This document shows positions 12,621 through 25,759 of a stretch of 64,000 nucleotides of DNA, in pieces. This DNA comes from Strigamia acuminata (lineage: Eukaryota; Arthropoda; Chilopoda; Geophilomorpha; Linotaeniidae): positions 9,626,259-9,690,258 of the forward strand of contig OX442320.1 of NCBI GenBank assembly GCA_949358305.1, written 5' to 3'. A program made the translations under genes and the position numbers. Numbering within the stretch: position 1 is the first letter of the stretch; each line of letters opens with the position of its first letter. Under the pieces are notes generated by a model that saw nothing but the letters and a program-made list of their open reading frames with translations, was not told where the DNA came from and ran no database searches.

Positions 12621-13790
12621 TTGAGATATCTGCCAACCGCCTTCAACTGGGTTTTCTGTGGTTTTCCAAGTTCTCGGTGTAAATGCAAGATTAGGTCCTT
12701 AAGAACGTTGTCTCAAAGATTGCGGTTTGCATGTGTTGAATTCTTATTTCTATTCATTTTCCTGTTTATTCTGTAAATTTTCGGGTATGTTTCTTGTAAT
12801 TATCATTTTCCAGTTCAGTTGTGCAATGTGCGTGATGCTATTTTCAGTTTCCAGGAGACACAGCTATGTCTCCCAATTAGTTTGGACAATCGACGCTTTG
12901 CGATATTTTCTTTTGCGTTCTTTTCTTCGGATGTGTAGTCATCTGAGAAACTTTTACTATAGTTATCATGAAACTGCAGGGCATTGAGCACGTTTGTACA
13001 GATTTGAAGTTATTGGAGAAAATTTTCGCTAAGAAACTGCGCTTTACTCGGCTCTCCAGAGCTTTTCTCTCCAGATCCGGAGTCCATCAATTTCACGAAG
13101 TGGCTTTGAAGTGCAGAAATGGAACATTTGTTGAAAAATTTGACCAAATCAAATGTCCTTTTGTAGAATCTCCCAGCGAAAGAAAATGTCACATGTAGAG
13201 TTGTCGGAGCAAAAGAATGGACCCTGGCTATTGGCAAGCGGTCAAAAACAACGAAAGCGGTTGTTAAGATCGAGATTCAAAGCTTCTTAACAACCACTCA
13301 ATGCTAAGTCGTGATTCTCCATGGACATGAATAAAAGAAAACACAAAACAAGACTTTCCATTCTGTCTAATTGAAGTGTCACAGCAAAAGTGTTGAATAA
13401 TGGAACAAGAGTCAATTCACAATGTAAATACGGATGCAGACCCTCTAGTTTCTTTGCAATGACGTTATTTGCCACTAATCCTATAGTAACAGGTGTTGCC
13501 TTAATTATTACCAAGTGGTTTCATTCATGTCCGACGTGAACGTATTATTTTCATGACGCAGTTAGCTCCAGCAATTCTTTGGCGTCACATTTCTGGAACT
13601 GAAAACCGGCAGATTGCGGGACACGAGGATTATCGCTGCTTAAACTCAGCGCAGAATTTCTGTAATTGATTGAGAGATGCATTGAGATACATTGATGAAA
13701 ATACTCGGTTCAGTCTACGTTGCTAAAAACGAATAAGGTTAGGTTTCGGGGGCTCAATGCCCCCCTTGTAAGAAAAAAAAGAAGATAGCA

Positions 13791-13858
13791 TTTCGGCACC
13801 TTGTGCTGATATTTCTACTTGCATTCCAGAAGAAATTATCAGGGAAAGTGCAGAAAGG
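13791..13858. repeat. Small hairpin MITE, copy a
   Basis: About 70 bp. Arms related to gcaccttgtgctgatattt and aaattatcag..aaagtgcag can fold on each other around a loop with cttgcattc. Copies b (about 22512-22571, inverted) and c (about 37879-37945) share this structure. Confidence 0.7.
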
Positions 13859-15359
13859 ATAAAACCTCGAAAACATCGTTTTGAGAAAACGTGAGTTGAG
13901 GAGAAGAACCGACATCAATAGAATTTGACCAATCACAGCGCGTCATTAAAATAATACGTTCATGTCGACATGAAGGTAGCCACTGCCTAATTATTGTTAG
14001 TAAAAGTAAAATTTATTTTGTTGAAATGTTGGCACGGCTTTAAATTTGTTTATTTGCCGACTAAACCTGTCGAAATGTGCATTTTTACGCCGGTCGTCAT
14101 GGCAACAAATGATTGTGGCGATAGTAAACTAGTTTTTATCTGATGGTGTCTTCGCTCGTTGCTTTTATTACCATCCGGTTTGTTGGCCATGTAAACAGAG
14201 CCGATAAGAATTTTGTCGATTGTTATTGAAAACGGAGTTTTCGAACGTTTCGGATGGAAAATTAGAACGGGGAATGGAAAGCCAGCGATTTAAAAAGGTA
14301 TTTTTAATCGTTTTTGACATTTTTGTTTCCGTTTTTTGACACCGCGCGGCACTGCGACTAGTTCCAATAATCGTCACACGCGATTGAAGCGTGTCGTCTG
14401 ATCAATGGCGTTGTCTCTCCCTGGGTGAGTATTTAGTTACTTTTGATGATGGTTGTGATAATATTTTATCTAAAAAATTAATGCGTTGTCACTTTTAATT
14501 AACATTTTCCTTTTTTATTTAATATTAAATAAAAAATGGACGTTGCTACGAGTAAATTAGTTTTTGTATAATAAATTGCAATTAATGTGAGTTTCTGGTT
14601 ATTTTTAGGCTTGAATTTTGTATTAAAAATTGTGCCGTTGGTGACCACGTTGATTAAATTCCAGTCGTGTCGCTACATTCATGTCAGAGATTCCAGCCCG
14701 TTATTGGTCAATGTATTCGAGCGGGGGGAAGGGTTGGGTCGTTTCTTACACGCTTTGTTTCTACTGGAGACTCTTATAGTGCCCATACTTCTGGCTTCCC
14801 GCCAAAAGTGTTTGCGTTGAAGGCTTTTAAAAATATAGCTTTTCGGATTTATACTTTTCTTCCAGGTTTTGAATAAATAAGATGAAAGGAATTTTTTTTT
14901 TTGTTTAAATGTTTAAAGAATATGTACAGTGTATTTCGTTGCATTTGGTATTGCGTAATGTGTAACTTCAATGCAGAATTTAATCAAGCGATTTGATCAG
15001 CGGGGGCAGAGATAGAAACGTACAAGGGTTGTCATTTTGGTTTTGTTTGGTTTTTGAACGAATTTTTGGGTCTAAAAAATAAATTTTTGGGTTTAAAAAA
15101 TGAATTTTTGGTGCAAAAAATAAGTTTTCTGTGGAAAAAATGATTTTCGGTCTAAAATTAAATGAATTTTTGTGCAAAAAAAAATGAATTTTTATGCAAA
15201 AATTAAATTTTTATTTTGTTGAAGGGGTTGGCAATGGGCCCCATGATCCCCCCTGATTTAACGTACAAACAAAATAATTTGGAAGGTCACTAAACACATG
15301 GGTGGCGATTAAATTACGTAATATTTGATAAATAAAGCAGAAAATGAGAATACCAGTAT

Positions 15360-15620
15360 TCTCCGATGATTGAGATTCCTCATCCCATCGGGCACATACC
15401 TGCCCGCCCTTTGAGTATTGACTCGTCCACAGTTTGTGAGCGCCTCGTGCGGTTGTCGGCCAGAACGCAGAACGCAGTACGAAGTCGAAACCGAGTGGCG
15501 GGTGCGAACCATGGCCCGTAACCGTCCCCAAGAACGCCCACCTTGATCGGACGAGTGTAAAGTGACAGGGAACAAAATGAATTATGCAGGGACCACGACC
15601 AATACAAGGGGGGGCACTGG
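15360..15620 (-). repeat. Possible tRNA-derived SINE fragment
   Basis: A GC-richer island in AT-rich surroundings. On the minus strand, GGTTCGCACCC (plus 15500-15510) resembles a tRNA B box, and gtgggcgttcttgggg upstream weakly resembles an A box. No second copy is visible in the window. It could instead be an unrelated repeat fragment. Confidence 0.25.
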
Positions 15621-16821
15621 CAAAGACAAGAGCGAGGTAGGAAAGGAATCCAATTACATTTTTGTTTTTTATTAATTTTCATTTTATTTAATTTTTTTTC
15701 CATTTATTTTTTTCCAATTTTTAATTTTATTTTTTAATTTAAAAAAAAAAATTAATTGAAAAAATTAATTACTGAGGTCTGGTGTGCGAGTTGATTATTT
15801 CAGTTGTTATTATTTAATGTTACGATGCGATGTTGAGTCAAGTTTTAAAGTGCAATTCAACAAGTTGAATGGGCGCTCAGGGAGTGCGATATTGATTAAA
15901 TGCCATCGGGATGAAATGAATCAAACATTGGCGCGAGCGTGGCAAAGCGAAAAGTTGAGGAAACTTTTATTTCTCGCCACTTTGTTGCCAGATGTATTAA
16001 TTATCGGTTGAACGATCCATTGCGGTGGTTAAGCCGTCAGATAAACTCGTCACGCCCCCGAGAGGCGAGGGCTGGTCCCAGTGGTTGGAGAAACCGATCA
16101 AAATCGCAAACGTTGACACTTTAAAGCGTTTTTCTTGGTTGGAATTGAATAAATGGCAAAGGTGGCGGCAATTAACACTAATTTCTTGGAGGAATCTGCA
16201 GCTGGGATGCTAGGAGCACACATTGAATAAATAGAAAAGGGACATTGAATTTGCATAGCAAAATTGATTTATTTGATAAAGTTTAATGGTGGGTTTCTTT
16301 GTAGGAATCTGTGCTATTTTGGGTCAAGAATTTGTCTAGAAAACGTTGTCTCAAAGCCTGAGATTGTTTAGTGTTGCTAGGTGTTGTTTATCCTCTTTCT
16401 CTTGTTGTAGTTTGTGAACTATTTTCATCGCCACAGAGATTGTTACTGTTGCCATGTTACCCCGCTTTAAGTGGGGTAAGTGAATAATTAATTATGTTGG
16501 AATTTGAGCCAGAAATTTGAGTTTTCGAGATTATTATTAAAGTTATTCTTAAAATTTGTGTAAATTTATACAAATTTAGGCCAATTTCTTACATTTTGGA
16601 CATCTAAAAATGCTTTTTAAGCTTGTACTCATTTATAACGACATGTCGAGGTTTACCGGCAGTCTGGTAAAACCGGCTTAAAGCGGCATAATTAGTAAGC
16701 AGTGGGGTTTTAGGGATAGATGGGCTAGGCTTTTGTCGAGGGCTTCACATAGTGCCCCAAATTTTCTTTCAGTGACAATCAGTCATCTTGTTTTATTGAC
16801 TTCAAAGAATGGCAGTGAAAC

Positions 16822-16935
16822 TTGATGAAGACGTATGAAGTGCCATATACACCTCACAACATGACGAATCCGTGGGAAACAGTGTGTATCGATTTAATGG
16901 GTCCTAAACCCGCCGGTCGGTCTCAACTAGTTTCC
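16822..16935 (+). pseudogene. Gypsy-type integrase core fragment
   Basis: The frame contains NPWETVCIDLMGPKP, matching the start of the Gypsy/Ty3 integrase catalytic core (the aspartate of DLMGP is the first catalytic acid). The match fades within about 35 residues, and neither neighbouring polyprotein domains nor LTRs are visible. It is an isolated relic. Confidence 0.6.
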
Positions 16936-17570
16936 ATGTCCGTGAGGTGTCGTGGAAAGCATTTTCATTTCAACGACGAGCGGAAATTGGCAACAATTTC
17001 GCTGGTTTGCGAAAGTTTAACGATTAAACTTTTTCGCGAGTTTGCTATCGCGTCACTTCTGCAGGAAATTTGCGGATATGGAAACTAGGCTTTAGTTGCA
17101 GTCAGTGTTATCTGTCGCATCGTAATAACCATTGGCTGAAACTGAAACATGGAATGTGATTACTCATATGTGCTGTAACTGAAGCGCTTTAACTGAAGCA
17201 AATCATGCATCGGATTTTCAGTTATTTCCAGCCTCGAGCCAACTCCTACAGCAGTGCAGTTATTTTTTAAATTTCACCTGGAACTGCAGAGAGGAAGCCT
17301 TTTATCTGTTCCCATCACTTTTGATTGAAAATTCCATGAATTAGGATGAAACATCAATATTCGTGGCAGGTTCTTCCCATTGCAAAATCACATAGGATTG
17401 TACCTGGTATTTGCAGTGTAATTTGACGTTCCTTTGATGCGCTTATCTCAGATATGATATTAAAACTGAAAGAACATTATTGACTAATATTAAACTGCGG
17501 TGTATTTGCACCACAAGGAATTGTGCAGGTTTGAGCAGCTAGAGATTTACATTGTAAAACAAAACAAAAA

Positions 17571-17663
17571 ATTAGTTTTTGTCGAACATCTTTCGATCTT
17601 GCGATTGACCTTTAAGGTTTAACGATGATTGCAAGATCGAAAAGCCTTTGGTTAAAACTAATT
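17571..17663. repeat. Small palindromic MITE
   Basis: The arms attagtttttgtcgaaca then cgatcttgc pair with gcaagatcg then ggttaaaactaat, about 95 bp in total. It has no coding content. Confidence 0.6.
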
Positions 17664-17762
17664 TTGCTTAAGTTAGTCCATTTATTTTGCTTAACTTTAA
17701 CCAAGGGGTTGTGTCACATTCTTAATTTACCTTTTGCAACAATGATGTGATTTGCGCATGCT

Positions 17763-18187
17763 TGGTTGAACCATGAACCAAGGATAACATTGACACGTAT
17801 CCACATGTTCAGTGCGCCACATAATATATAGCCGCACTGTATTCTGGGATGACAACAAGTAACGAACATGCTTAGTGGAGTGTCCGCACTCCATCTTTCA
17901 ATATGTTAATTAGTGACGCTGGTCAACTGTCAGCGCCACCTGTGTAAAAACATACAAAATAAATGTCTCATGTTAATTCTACTTACCAAGATGGCTGCTT
18001 TATTGACGACTCCGTAATAACCGATTTTATTACCAACAATATCAAACCAAGAAACACATTACTTAGTTGGCATGCAATGCATGACACCTGATTGCTGTCG
18101 TCCAATCAGCACACGGAACAACGAATCAATAGGAAATAACACACGGATACGTGTCCGTGTTATCTTTGGTGCATGGTTGAACTATCA
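17763..18187. mobile_element. MITE with long inverted repeats
   Basis: The left arm (gttgaaccatgaaccaagg, then ataac..gacacgtatcc) is an imperfect inverted copy of the right arm (ggatacgtgtccgtgttat, then tggtgcatggttgaac). Arms are about 45 bp and the interior is non-coding. Confidence 0.7.
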
Positions 18188-18189
18188 TA

Positions 18190-21100
18190 CAGATCTAACA
18201 AGTAAGCTACGCACAAGCCTGGGGATTAGTAATAGCGTATTTTACCGATTAAGAATCGCCCTCGAATTGTAGCCGCCCCCGAATAGTAGCTGCGACTGAG
18301 ACACCAATAATACCGTAATAGTTCAATAATTTATCTCACTTATTTTGCTTATTTTTATTAATTTAAGCAAACTTTTTTTTTTATTATTTGCGTAACCAAT
18401 TTGAATGCACTTATTGTTTCAATGCTAAGTACTGTTTCTATTTCTGACCCAGTTCCAACCAAAAGATAGCAATTTAAAATCTGTTGTGCCGGCATTGTGA
18501 TTGGTTCTTTGCATTTTAAAGCGAAATTAGATGCAGTGGGAAAAAAATGGCTTTACAATTTATACGCATTCCTGGCCTAGAAATACAAATTTCATTTGGC
18601 CCACCTAATAAAGTCCAGCTTTAATCTTTCACTCGGAGCTTTGCGCGTGACTTTTAACCCTCTTTATCAAGGAAGTTGAAGTTGAAGTTGATGATGATGA
18701 AAGAATGAGACGAAAGCGAGCTGAGTGCGGATTTAATTACACATTGCAATTTGCAACCACTAGGGGCGCTGCTAGCACTTGTAGTTGAATATACCTGACT
18801 ACTTGGCGAGATAGCGAACTGTTTTAAGCTCAGCAGAGATGGAAATCAAATTAAACGCTAAAGACAACAAACGATTCCTGTACTGAACACGCAACGGTGC
18901 CTTTGGGGACCCGCAACCGGTTTAAAGGTGGTGGAATTGTTATGCGCTTGTCACGTGACCTTGTGTGTAGCGAAGGGTCAGGGTCGAGCAATTAATGGAA
19001 TCCGAACAGATTTGAAATTAGTAATTTCGCTAATTTCAACTGATGATGTTGATAAGGGTCCCCCAAAGTGAAAAATCGATGAGAACGTAGCGAACACAAA
19101 TTTGACGTTTTTTAAAACTTTTTTGACAGTTTTTGAAGTTTATTTGACGTTTTGAGACGTTTTTTGACGTTTTTTTGACGTTTTTTGACGTTTTTTGACG
19201 TTTTTTCTAAGATGGTATGGTTATTTCCGGTTTGTCAAAAGAGAAAATTTTCTTTGTTGGTTTTTGGTTTCTTTGTCAAAGAAAAGCGGGATTAAACACT
19301 TTCGGTGGTTTTTTTGAAATATGCGTGATATAAGGAGATCGGGTTCTCGCCTCGCCTTGTTCCCATGGTAACGGTGTAAAATGACTACTAGAGAATGAAT
19401 GATGGAAGAGAGCTGCACAATTCGAAGCTAAAAGAACGAAAACAGTGTCATAAACATGCTTTAGTGACGTCATCGATGACAATTCAGAATTCCGATCAAC
19501 CGAAATGACCTCGGCGGATCAAATGAATAGCGAAGACAAAGATTTAGAGTTTTGGTCCAGAAATTGGAGACATTTTGAGTGGATTTGCACTTTGTCATTC
19601 GTATTGTATAACATGGCGGAACATGGCAGAACGGGGAAAATTTGTCGAGCGGAACGTGTGAAAACCAACGCTTCCATTTTGATCAAGATAGCGGCGATCG
19701 GAGTGTAAATCCTAGTGGCAGAAATAGGAAGTAAAGGATAATAGTACAGAAATTGTTTTCTCGTTATGCTCCCAACACAAAAAACGAGCGACATAAATCA
19801 GTGCTATTGGAAGTTGGAGTCTTTTGCAGCGTTGCCAAATAAACGGATAAGTCAAATGTCAAGAGCACAAGTGTTAAGGAATGATTTCTCTCCAGTCACG
19901 AGTAAACAATGGCGCATATATAACGTTGCGTATGGCGCCATTGTATGAATTAGGCAGATTTTTACAAAGATGGACCAAGTCTTAATTAAAACCGCCAATT
20001 TTTTTATAAAAATGGTTACAAACAGTTTATACTGATTGGCATATTGGTTATCATAACGAAGTCCAAAACTGGTGAAATATCTTTGATGATATGCTGTTCA
20101 TTTGCACCAGAGAAATTTATTCTTCTTTCAATTGATCAATGACGTCAACTCAAGATGCATCATTCATCTATATTTTCAGAATTGCGGTTGCGGTGTATTA
20201 CAATGAAGTATTTGGAAATGAGATTTTTACCTCGGAAAAAAATACCCGTATGCGACTTGCAGCAGGGATATGAGCTAGAACTTGATCTGGAATCCCAGAT
20301 CAAGTTTGGCAGTTAAACAAATGTTTATTTCCCAAATAAACGATTGCATTCAGAAACAAAAGATTTAGTCTAAAAATTTGTGCGAGACGAAAATTTAGAC
20401 GAGAAGTTATTGAATGCGCCTACTGAAATAAAGACTTTTTCGTTAGGAATGTAGACCACGCTGTGCTTTATTCAATCCGTCGCCATCCAGCTTTAATTTC
20501 AATCATCTACAAGAGCACTACACCGATATTACTCCTCAATCCGCCCCTGCAACGTTCACACGTTTGTTCTTAAAAGCTACTGACTTCTAAATTTCAACAC
20601 GTAATAATTGATGGGACGGACTAATTGTCAGTTGTCAGTGGGAACTGGGAACGGATTTATATAGGTTGCCAAAGTTCTCGCAGATTCCCAAGAATACTCA
20701 AAAAGACTGCGAAAAGGACCTTATAGACCGGTTCATCTAGAAAATGATATTTGTTAGCGTTGTTTTTAATTTCCGGACCAAGAGTGTTAAAAATGATGTA
20801 ATTAGAAGAGAAAAGATAACATTGAATGGCAATCAACAGATCCATACAGATTAGGTGCATTTTAACTGCTGCACTTTTAGTGGCACTAAAATGAATTTGG
20901 AAGCATGCTGCTGAAAGATAAAAATTGTTTTTTTGGTGAATTTAAGCAAATTATGTATTTTGTGGTTGATGGGAACACTGGTTATTCAAGATGGCAGTCT
21001 GATTTACCATCTCTTTTGTAGCATGCGGCTTTAAATTGGTTTCATGCAACGGAGGAATTTCAAACCACAACAACAAACCACACAATAGTAGACTTGTGTC

Positions 21101-22590
21101 CAAACATGCACAACCATAGTTTTACAACTGGAATGCTTAAATGCAGACATTTTTTGTCAGGATATCAGTTGACAATGAAATTCCCAGTACAAGGATTGGC
21201 AGTGAAAAATTGTTTTGTAAATTGGATTATGCGCGAATCGGAATTTCAGTGAAGAGGAATGCAAAAATTAAAGTCGTGAAAGTTGTGAAATATTTTTAAC
21301 ACGCCCGAACCTTACAGTCAATTTTGACCTCCAAAAGTGTTTTTATTGATTTTTCTCTAAAAATAACGGGATTTTTTTTCTGAAATTTCATGTATTTTCA
21401 TTAAACATCATAACAAACAATAAAAAAAATAATAGATTCAAACATTACTTTGGGCTACATGCGTTTGCGCCAATTTTCAGAACCCGGTTTGGTATGTTCT
21501 TCGAACAAGAAAGTTTTCGCAAGTAATATTCCGAGTGCAAAAAAAAGCATTGTCGATAAATTTTTTTTAGCACTTGGGGTATTCAGTAAGACAATAGCCC
21601 GAGTGTGGAAAACATTATCGATAAATTTTCTTTTAGCGCAAGGGGTATCTAGTAAGACAATAGCCCGTTGGTCAAAGACAAAATCCCGAGTCTCAAAAAA
21701 CTATCAGGACAATCTTTTTGTCTAGGGAGCAGCTCCCAGCCTGAAACCAGATTGGCCAGTGACCAATGGGATATTGTCTCGGACACAAAGGGTCTATTGC
21801 AAGCTTAGGGTGAGTTAGGATAGGTTAGGTTAGGTTAGGTTACATTACCATGTTATTTCCCTTGGCAGCAGACGTCGACTTAAAGAAAATGTAGAGAATA
21901 ACATTAGTCCCTTGGCGCAGTTGAAAACAGGTGAAAATGAATTTCATTAGTGGCATTACTCCTTAGCGGTGTTAAGAAAAACACGCATGCCATATTATAC
22001 TACTATCTGCAACATGCCAGAGCAAGTGAGCGCAAAATTAATTTGTTGCAATTTGTATGGAAAGCATTTGGGATCGTTAGATTTAAACGTCTACTAAATG
22101 GTAGCTATGTAATGGAATGTGGTAAATGTGCAGAGAGAAACTGATTGGTGTTAACATGGCATTAAGAAAAATGAGTGATGAAATGCCAACAAGGACTTTA
22201 GAGCAACTCCAACACTCTTAATTTAAAATTAAAGCTGGGATCTTAACCTCAGAAACTTAATGCAGGTGGAAATTATATGCAAGCATTAGGCATGCTTCAC
22301 TGTGTCAAATTTTGTTAGATTCACTTCTATACCAGCATGTTTCACTGCAAACATAGACTAGCCAATATTTGGTTTTAAAGCGGAGAAGTCAAAAAGTTGA
22401 GATGGGGAAGAAGTGTTAGACATTTTGATGTTGACAATTGACGCAATGGAAATGGAAAAGAGCGCTATTTTTTTATGGGAATTTACAATGCGACAGGCTA
22501 ACGCGAGAAAAAGCCCACTGATAATTACTTCTTGAATGCAAGCAGAAATATCAGCACAATGTGCAAAAAGGCTAACAACTTAAGTTGCAG
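18190..22590. other. Non-coding stretch, no gene recognised
   Basis: Mostly unique AT-rich DNA. Minor items are a (gacgtttttt)n tract at 19090-19210, two diverged copies of a roughly 68-bp unit with cgataaatttt..agtaagacaatagcccg at 21540-21680, and a short TTAGG-like run at about 21820-21842. None of the open frames looks like a real protein. Confidence 0.5.
22512..22571. repeat. Small hairpin MITE, copy b (inverted)
   Basis: Carries ctgataattacttcttg, then gaatgcaagcagaaat, then atcagcacaatgtgc: the reverse complement of the layout at 13791-13858 and 37879-37945. Confidence 0.7.
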
Positions 22591-22595
22591 TACAG

Positions 22596-22964
22596 TAATG
22601 TTGGGCGCACACATACCGCGATTTTGTGTCGCGATCGCATTGTCATTGCGCATGTGCAGATGACGTCATTTCCTTCGCGCCGGTTTGAAATCTACTTTGA
22701 AAAATAGTACTTGTCCCATGTACTATTTCGCCCGCGATTCATGTTGCAGCCAATTCGTGAGCTGTGTGAAATGACGTCATTTCATCAAGATTTTCAACTG
22801 AAATGGCGGGCAGGTTTTTCGGATCAGGAATGACGTCATAACATTGAAATAGCAAAGCTGGAATAGCTACATGTGTGTAGCATTGCGCGCGATTTACAGG
22901 GTGATTTTGCTTGTGAAATCGCGACGCGATGTGAAATTGCGGTATGTGTGCGCCGAGCATTACT
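22596..22964. mobile_element. MITE with GCGCACACATACCGC ends
   Basis: Inverted termini gggcgcacacataccgc (left) and gcggtatgtgtgcgcc (right). The arms are CpG-rich and contain repeated gcgatcgc/gcgacgcg motifs. Several tgacgtcat palindromes (CRE-like) lie inside. It is non-coding. Confidence 0.75.
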
Positions 22965-22969
22965 AGGCC

Positions 22970-25400
22970 TGTAGCAAATTGCGATATATCGTTTGCGATA
23001 CGAATATGTGATAAACAAATTCAAAAATTGCACTGCTATATATAGCAATATTGCACGAGCCTAATAGTTATTAGTACTGCTGCAGGGTTTGATGGTGCAT
23101 TTATGCTCTCATTCTGAGTGGATGAGAAGTTGTGCTAATCTTTTGCTGCATTACATCCCCTTTACTTTGATAATCATAAAGTTATTCTCAGATTTGCAAT
23201 ACAGATGCGTATGTGTACTTAGGCCTCTTGAAACTACGGCTAAGTATATGTGTACATTTCTGAGTTGAAATTGCTATACTCTGTGTTGACTCTGAATGGA
23301 AATAATATAGTTTAATGGTTGAAGCTACATTAAAGTTATATAGCAAGTTGATGTTTTTCCTCATCTTTTCTTTTTTGATATTATTTTTTTTAATGGATAT
23401 GTAATGTCTATAAAGGTCAGGCATTAAGTGTCGTAAACCAGGATATTTAAGTTTTCTAATTAAACTTGTGAATGCAAATGGCGCTCTGGAGGAAATAACC
23501 AAAAGGAAAGGCTTGGATTTTTATGAGTTTCGACAGTCATAAATTCCTGTTTATGAACCTGTTACACAGCTGAGTGAATCTCAGATGTGTCACCAACAAG
23601 AAGACAACTATATAAACATCCATTGTTTAAATTCAAAGAATAAAAATGGATAAAAATGCAATCAGACAAGCAGAACTAACATTGTGATGATGATAACTCA
23701 AGTAAGTCTTCATTAAATCTTGATTAAGTTACACTAATAGGAAGTTTGAACAGAAGGAGATGCTCATTAACAATGGAGAGCATGATAAACAAACATCCAA
23801 TCAAAGTGACTCTGCATAACCATTGGCAGAAAACCAAGCTTTTCTTTTACTTGAAATTTTTTAACTAATATTTTCTAATTTTGAATAGTTTTACCATACA
23901 GTAATGCATTTGAAAACGCCTGTTTAACTTGTTCAAAAGTGTTTAAATGTGCAAACAGACTATATTGACCACCATTTTTGAAGTTAAATCGAGTAAATCC
24001 TCGATAGCGTAGATTAAATGCTGTTTAGTCTAAATAACTTATTGGATGCACCTGTAGTATTTTGCTTCCACGAAAGAGTATCCGGAGGTATACTGCATCA
24101 AGTTACCACATGTTGTAGTTAGCCATAATTTTTGGTTCAGTTTTTAGTGAACAATCGAGAATTCGATTCTTTAAATCACTTCTTTAATACTATGTTTGCA
24201 TGCACGGAATACTTCGAGTGAGATGAAATATTCCGTGTGATCAACTGTCATGTAAACAGGGATGACAAGGATTATTCGGGTAGTGAATAATCCCTCGCAG
24301 AAGGTTGTTTAATTCGAGTGAACTCGAGATAGATGTTTTTATACTGCGCGTGCTAAAGCTACGATTTCTTAAGCGTAAATAGGCTTAACATGGATGAAAT
24401 AGAATCCTTTAAAACTAAAGAAGAAAGTCATAAAATTAACGCAGACCGCTGAACACTATAGTAGTTTACTAGTTTGTTGTTGTTCTATGAAAGCGAGAAA
24501 TTTGGCACTCTCTTCTGACAAATTCATTTGTCTAAGCGGAAAAGAAAGATGTCAATGGTGCATCATGTGTGTTGTTTTCGGCCGCGTTGGTTGACTCTGT
24601 AATTTCCTTGGAGATTCCGCTTGCATCAAAGTATCGAAATCTTAACTTCTCCTCTGTGTAATATTTTCTTTTTTTTTAAGTTTTTTTTTTCCCGACAACT
24701 TTGTTGCATTATATATTTTTTATTTTTTATTTTTTTGTTTTTTACAAAAATTCTGGACGATTTCCAGAATCCGACGCAGAAATTTCTTTCTTTTTGTGCA
24801 GTTTTGTTTGAAATTACCAAGGGAAACATTAGAAAATGAATTATTTGATTTCATTTATAACTTTTGACCTCACGCGTCAAGAATTTGCGTTTTTGGAATA
24901 ACTAAACAAAAGATAATTCATTCTGCAATGCAATGTGTTTCCTGCAAGCCCAATGCATCTTGGGAATTAGAGTGCTGGCATCTCTGCTTGAAAAGTGAAG
25001 ACTGTGGACAACACATGGCCCCTTTGTGCAATTTATGGAGCGACTGATGATGGTAGTTAAACCTAAAGACACTCCAAAGGTTCCATCGGCCACAAGCTAG
25101 CCGCAAAGTCGAAACTTAATGATGTAAAAGTCATTTCAAGTAGAAACTAGTATGATGGAAATGTAATAAATGACCAAAACATGCAGTTTGAATAGCAAGA
25201 GGGAATAAATCCTTATGAATTTTGATTTATTCTCTTTTTAAGTCTATATTTATCTGCTGGGAATTGACTGTATTAAAATTCTACTTTGGGATTCCTGAGG
25301 TTTGTTTGAGGTTCCCCACCTCACGAAATGGTTTTCGATAATCACTATTAGACCAATATCATCTCCCTATGGACTTCATCAGCAGAGTTGCATGTGTTAC
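22970..25400. other. Non-coding stretch, no gene recognised
   Basis: AT-rich unique sequence with no supported exon. A diffuse palindromic region around 24100-24310 (with gaatacttcgagtgagatg and attattcgggtagtgaata) suggests an old, decayed MITE whose borders I could not fix. Confidence 0.4.
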
Positions 25401-25410
25401 TGCAATTTGG

Positions 25411-25757
25411 TAACTAGTTACTGAAAGCTTATATTAGGGGGTTTCATAAATGATGCGCTGAAGTGATTATGACGATTATTCTGCTGAAGCGATTATCATG
25501 TGACTTGTGTGGGCCAATCACATGAATAATCGCTTCAGCGTTTCAGCGCTTATTTATAATCACTGAAAAAGGAGCTTTTCATGCTTATAACATAACATAA
25601 CCGGAAGTCATGTGACAGTGGTATAATCAATTAGACCTGGCACCATCTAGCGTGGGTCTTCAATAATACAGCGATTGTAATTATTGGAATAATCACTTCA
25701 GTGCTTTAAGCGCATCATTTATGAAACCCCCTAATATAAGCTTTCAGTAACTAGTTA
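25411..25757. mobile_element. MITE with about 60-bp inverted repeats
   Basis: Both ends carry the self-palindrome taactagtta. Inside it the long arms are complementary: actgaaagcttatattaggg then gtttcataaatgatgcgct on the left. The interior repeats gcgctgaagtgattat-like words in both orientations. No coding content. Confidence 0.8.
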
Positions 25758-25759
25758 CT

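Larger units (their letters stand above)
12980..16820. other. Non-coding stretch with small palindromic elements
   Basis: Open frames here are short and overlap on both strands without family resemblance. Recognisable items are a small hairpin MITE (about 13791-13858), a T-rich tract with repeated taaaaaatgaattttt-like units at 15060-15210, and a GC-richer block at about 15360-15620. Confidence 0.5.

Noticed and set aside
14404-14423. Short ATG frame ending at a gtgagt donor, possible first exon
   Set aside because: Ends in phase 2, which does not fit the phase-0 acceptor at 32245, and the peptide is only about seven residues.
21815-21845. TTAGG-like run suggesting an arthropod interstitial telomere repeat
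   Set aside because: Only about four units; too short to separate from chance in AT-rich DNA, so not used as evidence for the organism.
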